Source of the DNA: Candidatus Aminicenantes bacterium UBA4085
GTDB lineage: Bacteria > Acidobacteriota > Aminicenantia > Aminicenantales > UBA4085
Direction of reading: 5' to 3'
Assembly: GCA_002383325.1 (NCBI GenBank)
Contig: DFYJ01000128.1
Location: 1 to 12,462, forward strand
DNA: 12,462 bases
The position numbers and the translations under genes were made by a program. Shown here one piece after another: positions 1-7,087 of the stretch. Below the pieces are notes generated by a model that was given only the letters and a program-made list of their open reading frames with translations, was not told the origin of the DNA and ran no database searches. Position 1 is the first letter of the stretch, and each line of letters begins with the position of its first letter.

Positions 1-1648
1 CCCCGGCCGGGGCGGCCCCGCCCGAGGCGTCCACGTCGACCCAGATGGGCGGCGCGCCCGCCTCCGTGTCGGCCAGGGGCCGGATCACGTAGGGCGTGAT
101 GGTGATGATGACGTCCGTCTGCTCGAGGTTCGTCGTCTCGGCCCCGAACAGGCGGCCCAGGCCGGGAATGTCCTTCAAGCCGGGAATCCCGGCGATCGAC
201 TTGCGCTCCTCGTCGCGGATTAGGCCGGCAATGAGCTGGGTCTCGCCGTCCTTCAGCCGGACGACGTTCTTGATCTCGCGGTTGTTGATGATGGGGATGT
301 CGGCGTAGCCCGTGCCGCCGATGGACGTGACCTTGATCTCGGCGTCGAGGGTGACCTCCCTCTCCCGATGGACCCGCGGGGTGAAGTTGATCTCGATGCC
401 GACATCCTGCTGCTGGAAGTTGGTCAGGGGGTTGGAGGCGTAGCCGCCGGCCGCGACCGCCACGTAGGTCGTCTGGGGGATGGGGACCTTCTGGCCGACC
501 TTGTAGGTGATCTTCTCGTCCGCGACGCCCCGCAGGCGGGGCTGGGCGATGATCTTGGTGTCGGAGTCCGACTCCAGGATCTGGAGGTAGGCCGAGGGCA
601 GGGTCACGGAGTAGCTGCCGGCCTGCCCCAAGACCAGGCTCTTGAGGCTGAACCAGCTGGCCGTGTCGTCGCCGGTGTCGGTCCCGCCGTCGTAGCGCAG
701 CCCGACGGTGCCGTCGCCGAAATCCATACCCAGCTGGCGCACCTTGGTCCGCGAGACCTCCATGATCTCGACATCGACCACGATCTCGCCCTTGGGCTTG
801 TCCCAGCCGCGGATCAGGCTTCCGGCCAGCTCGACCATCTCAGCCGTGCCGCGGACGGTGACCGTGTTCTGGTCCTTGTCGAAGATGACGTTGGGCGCGG
901 CGTACTGGGCCCGCAGCATCTGGGTCAGGGCGGCGAAGACATCCTGGCCGGCGATGTTGGAGAGATGGAAGGTCCGGATGCAGGTGACCTCGAACTGGAC
1001 CCGCTTGAGCGGCTCGTCCGGGATGACCAGGACGGTCCGCTCGTCGACGATGCGGTGGAAGTTCTTGGTCGCCTGGCAGAGGCTCCTGAGGGCCTGCTCG
1101 AAGGTCTGTCCGGACAGGTCGGCCGTGTAGGGCACGTCCCGGAAGCCGGAGTCGAAGACGACGTTGATCCCGGCCGCCCGGCCCAGGGTCAGGAAGATCG
1201 AGCGGAGGCTGGATTCGACCGGCACCTTGACCTGGAGCGGCTCGTCCTTGGTCCGCAGCTTGATCGGGAACTCGATCTTAGCCGGCCCGGCCGGGGCCGC
1301 CGGCGCCGGAGCGGCCAGCTGCCTGGCTTCCAGGGCCGACTGGCTGTCGCGGGGATTGTAGGTCAGGACCTTGCGGTATGCGGCCGCCGCCTCATCCTTC
1401 TTCCCGTCGGCGGCCAGCTTCCGGGCTTCCTGCAGATGGAACAAGCTGGCCGACAGCCGGGCCCGCTCGGCGGCCATGCGGTAGACCGATTCCTTGGGAT
1501 TCTCCAAGGCCGCCTTTTCATAATGGGCGATGGCCTCGTCGAACCGCTTGGCGATCTCGGCCGCGGTCCCCAGCTTGTAGTTGGGGCTCAGCGTGACGCA
1601 GGCTCCGGCGGACAAGGCTGCCAGCAGGATGAGCGCGACTTTCTTCAT
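1..1648 (-). CDS. pilQ: TPR-containing outer-membrane secretin (PilQ/GspD family), 3' end beyond the window
   Basis: Secretins form the multimeric outer-membrane gate for type IV pili or type II secretion. 549 codons are visible and the frame is still open at base 1. Residues 1-17 form a lipoprotein-type leader: KK, a hydrophobic stretch, then SAGAC with Cys17 and Val at +2. Two TPR-like helical repeats follow (about 24-62 and 67-106, each with a DEA./NP pattern), then a Pro/Ala linker. An STN/N0 domain spans about 125-211, a single N1-type secretin_N domain about 216-280, and the beta-barrel domain about 287-525. The barrel carries the signature GLIRDEERKSIAGIPG, then DIPGLGRLFG and TPYVI. 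No AMIN domains are seen, unlike proteobacterial PilQ. The start is supported by a strong Shine-Dalgarno (GGAAGGAGA) 6 nt upstream and an ATGA overlap with the PilP-like gene. The tail after residue 525 is Gly/Ala/Pro-rich and its extent is unknown. PilQ versus GspD naming is a judgement call. Confidence 0.93.
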   Translation of the reverse strand, partial: MKKVALILLAALSAGACVTLSPNYKLGTAAEIAKRFDEAIAHYEKAALENPKESVYRMAAERARLSASLFHLQEARKLAADGKKDEAAAAYRKVLTYNPRDSQSALEARQLAAPAPAAPAGPAKIEFPIKLRTKDEPLQVKVPVESSLRSIFLTLGRAAGINVVFDSGFRDVPYTADLSGQTFEQALRSLCQATKNFHRIVDERTVLVIPDEPLKRVQFEVTCIRTFHLSNIAGQDVFAALTQMLRAQYAAPNVIFDKDQNTVTVRGTAEMVELAGSLIRGWDKPKGEIVVDVEIMEVSRTKVRQLGMDFGDGTVGLRYDGGTDTGDDTASWFSLKSLVLGQAGSYSVTLPSAYLQILESDSDTKIIAQPRLRGVADEKITYKVGQKVPIPQTTYVAVAAGGYASNPLTNFQQQDVGIEINFTPRVHREREVTLDAEIKVTSIGGTGYADIPIINNREIKNVVRLKDGETQLIAGLIRDEERKSIAGIPGLKDIPGLGRLFGAETTNLEQTDVIITITPYVIRPLADTEAGAPPIWVDVDASGGAAPAG

Positions 1649-2148
1649 CGCTTGTCTCCTTCCAGGCTGAAGGTCAGGATCTCCCCGCCGGGCTTCTCGA
1701 CTTCGATCCGGTCGCGGGAGACGCGGATGATCTTGAGCCCGTCGGGCAGGACGTCCCCCTCGCCCACGGCCCGGGCGACGCCATCGACGAGGATGAGACC
1801 GACGGTTCGGCTGCTGGCCTCGTTGAAACTGTACCCCACGAAACGCACGGACAGCACGGGGGCGGGCGGCTCCGCCAGCTCGGCCGCTTCGATCGCCCCG
1901 CCCGCTTTCCCGGCCAGGGGGCGGCCGGCGGGGCCGGAAACGACGGATTCCGCATATCCGCCCGGCGAGAAGATATCCCGCTTGGCGGCGGCCGGCGGGA
2001 GCTCCCGCGGCTTGAGGTTTTCCATGCGCAGCAGCCGCTTCGGCTCGGGAGCCGGCTTGGTCGAGGCCGGCGGGGTCTGCCCCGGGCAGAGAGCGGCCGC
2101 TGCCAAGAGAAGAATCCAGAGCGAACCGCGCGCGGCTTCAGTCTTCAT
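1645..2148 (-). CDS. PilP/GspC-like periplasmic linker protein
   Basis: 167 aa. Residues 8-20 form a hydrophobic Sec-type leader or anchor. A long Pro/Ala-rich linker follows and contains RDIFSP at 57-62, like the short RDPF/RDIF motif that precedes the periplasmic domain in such proteins. A small beta-rich domain occupies about 98-163 (VRFVGYS..., GLILVDG..., V.EGDVL..GLKI..V....I.V) and has the pattern of the PilP / GspC HR domain. In these families the HR domain contacts the secretin N-domains and joins them to the inner-membrane PilNO (or GspLM) complex. Position between the PilO-like and secretin genes agrees with that role. Unlike typical PilP, a lipobox is not convincing: Cys21 is preceded by Leu at -1. 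It overlaps PilO by 11 bp and the secretin by 4 bp (ATGA). The family call rests on pattern and context, with low primary-sequence identity. Confidence 0.82.
   Translation of the reverse strand: MKTEAARGSLWILLLAAAALCPGQTPPASTKPAPEPKRLLRMENLKPRELPPAAAKRDIFSPGGYAESVVSGPAGRPLAGKAGGAIEAAELAEPPAPVLSVRFVGYSFNEASSRTVGLILVDGVARAVGEGDVLPDGLKIIRVSRDRIEVEKPGGEILTFSLEGDKR
1655..1663 (-). promoter_or_regulatory. Strong ribosome binding site of the secretin gene
   Basis: On the minus strand this reads GGAAGGAGA, 6 nt before the secretin ATG, and lies inside the end of the PilP-like gene. It is the strongest Shine-Dalgarno among the internal genes of the operon and fixes the secretin start at 1648. Confidence 0.75.
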
Positions 2149-2698
2149 GGTACCCCGCCATGGTCACCCGCAGCTCCAGGAAGCCCGGCCGGCTGCCGAT
2201 GTCCAGAAAATCGACCTTCTCCACGCACAAGAGGCGCGGACGCTTTTCGACCCAGTCAAGGAGTGCCTTGAGAGCGGCGTAAGTCCCGCTGAAGGCGAAG
2301 GAGGCGCTCATCCGGCGGACGCCGTCCTTGGCGAACTCGGCGTAGCTGAAGGACAGATCGTCGACCGTGATCCCGGCCTGGTCGAACAAGGCCTGCAGGT
2401 CGAGCCGGAAGTCGCGGTAGCCGGCCTCGCCCTTGTAGAGCGGCCCGGCCTCAAGCTCGGCCAGATCGACCTCGGCCCCCTTCCATTGCTTCCACTCCTC
2501 CTCGGCCGACTTCCACTGCCGGGACAGCGCCAAATCCGTCCGCCTGGCCTCGTCCAGGCGGGCCGTCCAACGGCGGGCGGCCGGGCGCTCCTGGAGGAAG
2601 ACATAGATGAAGACGGCCGCGAAGAGAATGGAAGCCCCCAGCAGGGCGGACAACACCGTCCGCTCCCGCGGGGTCAGGCGGTCAATGAGTTCTCTCAT
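2138..2698 (-). CDS. pilO: PilO-like inner-membrane alignment protein (GspM type)
   Basis: 186 aa bitopic membrane protein. It has a short cytoplasmic N-terminus (MRELIDRLTPRER), a single membrane helix at about 13-35, and a charged Trp-rich helical or coiled segment at about 38-84. A periplasmic ferredoxin-like domain follows at about 92-184, with FSGTYAALKALLDWVE...LLCVEKVDF, which is the conserved core of PilO/GspM folds. PilO pairs with PilN through the coiled segments to form the periplasmic alignment subcomplex of pilus or secretion machines. The start overlaps the end of the PilN gene by 17 bp, and the Shine-Dalgarno is weak (GGAG 13 nt upstream), so coupled translation is likely. Length is close to the usual PilO size of about 200 aa. 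GspM is the alternative name; the fold cannot separate them. Confidence 0.88.
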   Translation of the reverse strand: MRELIDRLTPRERTVLSALLGASILFAAVFIYVFLQERPAARRWTARLDEARRTDLALSRQWKSAEEEWKQWKGAEVDLAELEAGPLYKGEAGYRDFRLDLQALFDQAGITVDDLSFSYAEFAKDGVRRMSASFAFSGTYAALKALLDWVEKRPRLLCVEKVDFLDIGSRPGFLELRVTMAGYHED

Positions 2699-3245
2699 AG
2701 GTCAGGGTGATCTCCGAGACGGTCTGTCCCCCGGCCCGGGTTTCGGATTGGACCAGGGGGGTGCGGCCGACGGCCGCGGCCAGGTTCTGGACGAGCCGGA
2801 GGATGTCGCGCAGGTCCGGCGAGACGGCCTTGAAGCGGACCTCCAGCCTCCCGTCCACCGACGAGACGGGAGCCATGGAGGAAATGTAGCTCGAAGCCGG
2901 CAGGGCCGTCTCGAGCAGGCCGAAGAACTCCGTCCAGCTGAAGCCCTTCATGATCAGGGCCTGGTTGAGAATCTCAACCTTGTCCTTGAGCATGATCCGG
3001 AGGCGCAGCGCTTCGCTCTGCCTCTCCGCGCGCAGGCGGTCCTGGCCCGTCCGAACGGACTCCAAGCGGACCGTCTCGCGGGAGGCCTCGGCCTGGATCC
3101 GCTTGGCCCGGACGAGCGAGCCCAGGCCCAGTCCCCCGGTAAGGAGGGCCAGCAGCAGCAACCCGGCCGCGGCGCTGAAGAAGAAGCGCTGGTTGCGCCG
3201 GGGCCGGCTGGCCAGGTTGACGGCGGGCTTGGCGGCGGCGCTCAT
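2682..3245 (-). CDS. pilN: PilN-like inner-membrane alignment protein
   Basis: 187 aa. The cytoplasmic N-terminus carries VNLASRP at 9-15, the PilN signature (INL-type) that docks into the PilM groove. A membrane helix runs from about 21 to 43, followed by an Arg/Glu-rich coiled segment at about 47-97. A periplasmic domain at about 100-185 contains SWTEFFGLLETALPASSYISS and an ALPxxxxI pattern characteristic of PilN/GspL C-terminal domains. PilN bridges cytoplasmic PilM to periplasmic PilO. It shares ATGA with the end of the PilM gene (4-bp overlap) and overlaps PilO by 17 bp. The Shine-Dalgarno is poor, so translation probably depends on PilM read-through. The intact N-terminal docking motif shows that a PilM partner is expected even though the PilM here is degenerate. 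Confidence 0.9.
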   Translation of the reverse strand: MSAAAKPAVNLASRPRRNQRFFFSAAAGLLLLALLTGGLGLGSLVRAKRIQAEASRETVRLESVRTGQDRLRAERQSEALRLRIMLKDKVEILNQALIMKGFSWTEFFGLLETALPASSYISSMAPVSSVDGRLEVRFKAVSPDLRDILRLVQNLAAAVGRTPLVQSETRAGGQTVSEITLTYERTH

Positions 3246-4201
3246 GACAAGTGCCCCAGAAGAGGCGCGAAGAGCGCCTTGTCGGCGGCCGCCGCGGACA
3301 GCGGCACCGGGCAGGCGATCGGGCTGACCGGAGCGGACAGGCGCGCGCCTAGGAAGGCGGCGGGCTCACCCGAGGCCGGCTGCAGAGTCGATCGGATCCG
3401 GACCGTGCCGCCCTTCCAGGCTTCCCGGTCCTCCAGGAAGTGGAGGGTATTCTCGATCTCGGTCGCGGCCTGGGCCAGCCGCGCCTCGGCCGGATTGTCC
3501 GGGCCGGACCCGGCGTGGAACGGCTTGAAGCGGTGGAGGACGACGTCGGGCCCGTCCAAGGCCAGGAGCCCGATGCCCTCTTCATCGATATCGGCCAGGA
3601 GCTCCAAGCGGTCGGGCTCCCCCGGGACGCAGCCGGCCAGGCCGAGAGACGGCGGACCGACGGCGCGCGGCCGCAGGCCCTGCAGGGCAAAGAGGCGCTC
3701 GTATTCCTCGATGACCGCGGTCCGGGCCAGGCTCAGGAAGACCCGGACCCCGCCTTCGCGGGGCCGGACGTCATAGGACATCCGGACGTCCTCCGGACGC
3801 GTCGGCATGAGCTTGTCGAGCCGGTGCTTCAGGAGGACCTTCCGCTCTTCAGCGGCCGCCGGGAAGTCGTCGAAGGGCAGGACGAAGGACTTGAAGCAGG
3901 CCTCCGGCGGCAGCAGGACGATATCCGCGCCGCCGATCCCGAGGCGCCGGGCGGCATCGCGGATGCGCTCCTCCAGCGGACCGGGGTGTGGGATGTTGGG
4001 CCGGTCGAAAGAGGGCTCCAGAGCTCCCGGCGGCAGGACCAGGGCGGCGTGGGCCGCGACCCGGGCTTCCTTGGCCGCCAGGGCCGCCCCCAGGAGGCGG
4101 CCGCGGGAGAGAGCGAATCCGGCCCGGGGGTGGAAAGGCTCCCGGAGCCAGCGCTCCAGCCGGGCCAGGGGGCGTTTCAGGACGGGGGGCAGCGTAGGCA
4201 T
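3242..4201 (-). CDS. pilM: Degenerate PilM-like actin-fold protein (cytoplasmic GspL/PilM role)
   Basis: 319 aa soluble protein. Family features include the segment at about 92-160 (ADIVLLPPE...K.FVLPF..., a charged helix ending LDKLMP, then DV..MSYDV.P) that matches the PilM subdomain with its P-x-E..K.hhLPh pattern. A second half at about 199-260 follows, with LLADIDEEGIGLLALDG and EIENTLHFLED. PilM normally binds ATP with a DxGSS-type loop near the N-terminus and a DIG-type second phosphate loop. Here the first is replaced by GFALSRGRL (28-36) and the second reads DIDEEGIG, so nucleotide binding looks lost or altered. In classic machines PilM binds the PilN N-terminus and the ATPase. It starts 3 nt after the ATPase stop, with GGAG 6 nt before the ATG, and overlaps PilN by 4 bp. 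The call depends partly on operon position. Confidence 0.82.
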   Translation of the reverse strand: MPTLPPVLKRPLARLERWLREPFHPRAGFALSRGRLLGAALAAKEARVAAHAALVLPPGALEPSFDRPNIPHPGPLEERIRDAARRLGIGGADIVLLPPEACFKSFVLPFDDFPAAAEERKVLLKHRLDKLMPTRPEDVRMSYDVRPREGGVRVFLSLARTAVIEEYERLFALQGLRPRAVGPPSLGLAGCVPGEPDRLELLADIDEEGIGLLALDGPDVVLHRFKPFHAGSGPDNPAEARLAQAATEIENTLHFLEDREAWKGGTVRIRSTLQPASGEPAAFLGARLSAPVSPIACPVPLSAAAADKALFAPLLGHLS

Positions 4202-4204
4202 CGG

Positions 4205-5815
4205 CTACTCCACGAAGGTGACCTTGTTGAGATCGCGCAGCGACGTGAGGCCCTGCAGAACCTTGTCCATCCCGACCTCGCGCAGGAAGGTCATGCCCTC
4301 GGACTTGGCCTTGCGGCGGACCTCGGACAGGGGCTTGCGCTCCAGGATCAGCTCCCGGATCGGGTCGCTCAGCTCGAGGATCTCGCCGATGGCCGTGCGG
4401 CCCTGGTAGCCGGTCCCGGCGCAGTCCGGGCAACCCTTGGCCTCGTAGAAAGTCCGCTCCCGGAAGGCCGCCGGGTCGAGCCCGGCCTCGCGCAGCGCGG
4501 CGTCGCTCAGGCGGACCGGCGTCTTGCACTTCGGGCAGAGGACCCGGACCAGGCGCTGGGCCAGGATGCAGTTGAGGGCCGAGATGAAGCTGTAGGGATC
4601 GACCTGCATGTGCAGGAAGCGCCCGATGACGTCGAAGACGTTGTTGGCGTGGACGGTGGTGAAGACCAGGTGGCCGGTCAGGGCCGACTGGATGGCGATC
4701 TGGGCCGTCTCGGGATCACGGATCTCGCCGACCATGATCTTGTCCGGGTCGTGGCGGAGGATGGAGCGCAGGCCGCGGGCGAAGGTCAGGCCCTTCTTCT
4801 CGTTGACCGGGATCTGGGTGATGCCCTCGACCTGGTACTCGACCGGGTCCTCGATGGTCACGATCTTGTCCTCGGGCGACCGGATCTCGGTCAGGGCGGC
4901 GTAGAGGGTCGTGGTCTTGCCGCTGCCGGTGGGACCGGTGACCAGGACCATGCCGTAGGGCTGGGTGATGTAGCGGCGGAACCGCCGCAGCAACGGCTCC
5001 GAGAAGCCGAGCACGTCGAGCTTGAGGTCGGAGATGGACTCGGTGATCATCTCCTTGTCCAGGATGCGGATGACCGCGTCCTCGCCGTAGATGGAGGGCA
5101 TGATCGAGACCCGGAAGTCGATGGTCTTGTCCTTGATCCGCAGCCGGAAGCGGCCGTCCTGGGGCACCCGCCGCTCGGAGATGTCGAGGTCGGACATGAC
5201 CTTGATGCGGGAGATGATGGGCGCCTGGAAGCGCTTGTCGATGGGCTCCATGACCTCGCCCAGGACGCCGTCGACCCGGTACTTGACCAAAACCCACTCG
5301 TCGCGCGACTCGATGTGGATGTCCGAGGCCCGCTTCTGCACGGCGGAGAAGATGATGGTGTTGACCAGCTTGATGATCGAGCCGTCCGGGCCGGCCAAGC
5401 TGTCGATGGAGATGGCTTCTTCCTCCTCGCCGCCGTCCCGCTCGACGACTTTCATGATAAAGCCCTCGGTCTGGTCGCGCAGGACCTGGAGGACGGTCTC
5501 GCTCTTGCGCAGGGCTTCCTGGATGGCCCGCCGCGCGGCGGCCGCGACGACGACTTTCTTGCCCAGGTAGGATTCGACGGCGTCGATGGTGGCGATGTCC
5601 GAAGGATCGGCGATGGCGATGCGGATGGTCGAGGCGTCGGCCGCGAGGGGGATGAAGTTGGCCCGGTAGAGGAAGTCGGCCGGGAAGCTGCGGATCAGCT
5701 CGCGGTCCAGGGTCGTCGCGGCCAGGTCGAGATAGGGCACATGGTAGCGCTCGGCCCGGGCGCGCGTCTCGCGCTCCTCGGCCGGGACGCCGGAGAGGGG
5801 GTCTTGTCGGCTCAT
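4205..5815 (-). CDS. gspE: GspE/PilB-family assembly ATPase
   Basis: 536 aa cytoplasmic hexameric ATPase that powers pilin or pseudopilin assembly. An N-terminal T2SSE_N/MshEN-like domain at about 20-105 (VPYLDL..., FIPLA..., IAIADPSD) is followed by an acidic linker (EEEE at 130-133) and the N2 domain starting near 147 (SDIHIE at 164-169). The motor domain contains Walker A GPTGSGKT at 294-301, an Asp box TIEDPVEY at 320-327, Walker B-like MVGEIRDPETA at 361-371, and a His box ending TTVHANN (386-392). A zinc tetracysteine is complete: CPKC at 427-430 and CPDC at 462-465. All catalytic residues look intact. Length and layout fit both GspE and PilB. The tetracysteine and lack of a second ATPase argue for an assembly motor and not PilT. 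It starts 1 nt after the platform gene stop; the Shine-Dalgarno is weak. Confidence 0.97.
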   Translation of the reverse strand: MSRQDPLSGVPAEERETRARAERYHVPYLDLAATTLDRELIRSFPADFLYRANFIPLAADASTIRIAIADPSDIATIDAVESYLGKKVVVAAAARRAIQEALRKSETVLQVLRDQTEGFIMKVVERDGGEEEEAISIDSLAGPDGSIIKLVNTIIFSAVQKRASDIHIESRDEWVLVKYRVDGVLGEVMEPIDKRFQAPIISRIKVMSDLDISERRVPQDGRFRLRIKDKTIDFRVSIMPSIYGEDAVIRILDKEMITESISDLKLDVLGFSEPLLRRFRRYITQPYGMVLVTGPTGSGKTTTLYAALTEIRSPEDKIVTIEDPVEYQVEGITQIPVNEKKGLTFARGLRSILRHDPDKIMVGEIRDPETAQIAIQSALTGHLVFTTVHANNVFDVIGRFLHMQVDPYSFISALNCILAQRLVRVLCPKCKTPVRLSDAALREAGLDPAAFRERTFYEAKGCPDCAGTGYQGRTAIGEILELSDPIRELILERKPLSEVRRKAKSEGMTFLREVGMDKVLQGLTSLRDLNKVTFVE

Positions 5816-5816
5816 G

Positions 5817-7022
5817 TCAGCGCACCACCCGGACGAGGTTGAAGATCGGCATGTAGACGGCCAGCAGCATGCCGGCCAGGAGTAGGCCCATGAAGACGAT
5901 CATGATCGGCTCGATCAGGCCGACGAAGGTGTCGATGCGGGTCTGGATGCGCTCGTCGAAGACGTCGGCCGCCTCCTTCAGCATTCCGCCCAGGTTGGCC
6001 GAAGTCTCGCCGATGCGGACCATATCCAAGGCCAGCTGGGGGAAAAAGCCCGCTTCGACCATGCCCTCCGAAAGGCTGTCGCCGTTGCGAATGCGCTCGG
6101 GGATCCCGGCCGCGCGCCAGGCCAGCCATTTGTTGGGAATGGCCTGGACGGCCAGGGGCAGGGAGCCCAGGACCGGGATGCCGGCCTGGAGCAGGAGGCT
6201 GAAGGTCCGGCTGAAGGCCGACACCCCCGACTCGACCCAGATGAGCTTTCCCAGCGGCAGGCGCAGCTTCTGCCGCTCCAGCCACAGCCGGGCCGACTCG
6301 ACGCGGCGAAGCCGCAGCCAGGCCAGCAGCCCTCCCCCCGTCAGGAGAGCCCAGATATACCAGTGTGAGCGGGAGAACTTGGCCGCGCCGACCAGGGCCG
6401 TGGTTAGGAAGGGCAGCTGGGCCTCGAAGTCGTCGTAGAAGCTGGCGAAATTGGGCAGGACGAAGTTGATGACCACGCCGAGCAGGGCCAGGGAGAAGAC
6501 GAGCAGCATGGTCGGGTAGATCAGGGCCGAGCGGACCCGGGAGCGGGTCCGGGAGAGGGTCCGGGCGTACTGAATGTACTGGCCGAGGGTCTCGGGCAGG
6601 TTCCCGCTCGTCTCACCGGCCATCAGCGAGGCGATGTAGATTTTGGAAAAGCGCTTCTCGAAGGGGGCGAACGCCTCGCTCAGGGCTTTGCCCTGCCGGA
6701 TATCGGCCGCCACCCGGCCCAGGATGTCCCGCAGCAGGAGGTTCTTGGTCCGGTTGGAGATGATCTCCACCGAGCGCAGGACCGGGTAGCCGGCCCGGAC
6801 CAGGGCCTGCAGCTCCTGGTTGAAGGTGATGAAGTCGCGGTCGCGCAGCTTCCGGTCGCCGCCCAGGGAGAAGTTCAGCCGGCGCCAGTCACGGCGGACC
6901 GACAGGACGCAGAAGCCTTCGCCGGCGAAGCGGAGGCGGCACTCGGCGGCCGAGGCGGCCGGGACGGAGCGGGTCGCGATGCGGCCGTCCTCCGCGGCCA
7001 GCCGGCATTTGAAATAAGGCAT
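5817..7022 (-). CDS. gspF: GspF/PilC-family inner-membrane platform protein
   Basis: 401 aa polytopic protein that forms the inner-membrane platform on which the ATPase acts. Two homologous T2SSF domains are visible at about 64-187 and 266-388. The internal repeat is clear from AGETSGNLPETL (135-146) and IGETSANLGGML (337-348), and from the L.YP/LIEP segments that start the following membrane helices. Membrane helices lie at about 169-190, 220-237 and 366-392, the family's usual three. Length is the standard 400 aa. It is the first gene of the machine operon. A strong AAGGAG sits 4 nt before the ATG and a sigma-70-like promoter lies about 65 nt upstream, so the 1-7022 set can be transcribed from here even without the upstream membrane-protein gene. 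GspF and PilC cannot be separated from sequence alone. Confidence 0.97.
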   Translation of the reverse strand: MPYFKCRLAAEDGRIATRSVPAASAAECRLRFAGEGFCVLSVRRDWRRLNFSLGGDRKLRDRDFITFNQELQALVRAGYPVLRSVEIISNRTKNLLLRDILGRVAADIRQGKALSEAFAPFEKRFSKIYIASLMAGETSGNLPETLGQYIQYARTLSRTRSRVRSALIYPTMLLVFSLALLGVVINFVLPNFASFYDDFEAQLPFLTTALVGAAKFSRSHWYIWALLTGGGLLAWLRLRRVESARLWLERQKLRLPLGKLIWVESGVSAFSRTFSLLLQAGIPVLGSLPLAVQAIPNKWLAWRAAGIPERIRNGDSLSEGMVEAGFFPQLALDMVRIGETSANLGGMLKEAADVFDERIQTRIDTFVGLIEPIMIVFMGLLLAGMLLAVYMPIFNLVRVVR

Positions 7023-7026
7023 CTCG

Positions 7027-7032
7027 CTCCTT
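7027..7032 (-). promoter_or_regulatory. Ribosome binding site of the platform-protein gene
   Basis: The minus strand reads AAGGAG, 4 nt before the ATG at 7022. It is a near-consensus Shine-Dalgarno and settles the start of the first operon gene. Confidence 0.7.
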
Positions 7033-7040
7033 GCGATCTT

Positions 7041-7079
7041 CGGGTCCGGACGGTCCTCGGACCAGACGGACAGAACCCG
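7041..7079 (-). promoter_or_regulatory. Hairpin-rich operon leader with nested inverted repeats
   Basis: Seen directly: GGTCC-TC-GGACC is a perfect 12-base inverted repeat at 7052-7063. GTCCGGAC at 7044-7051 is an adjoining 8-base palindrome. GGTCCG at 7043-7048 can also pair with CGGACC at 7058-7063, and CGGGT at 7041-7045 with ACCCG at 7075-7079. These are competing or nested hairpins in what would be the roughly 59-nt untranslated leader of the operon, ending about 9 nt before the Shine-Dalgarno. It could be an operator, an RNA control element or simply GC-rich folding. No known riboswitch class is recognised. Confidence 0.35.
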
Positions 7080-7087
7080 CTCTTCTG

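Noticed and set aside
368..2710. 780-codon open frame on the plus strand
   Set aside because: It lies antisense to the secretin, PilP, PilO and the end of PilN, all of which show family motifs. Long antisense frames are expected when G/C-ending codons suppress stops. The translation (Gly, Asp, Leu, Val, Gln-rich) shows no domain.
3440..5842. 800-codon open frame on the plus strand
   Set aside because: It is antisense to PilM and the GspE ATPase, which have clear motifs. The product is low-complexity Asp/Leu/Gly/Val-rich sequence typical of the complement of GC-rich genes.
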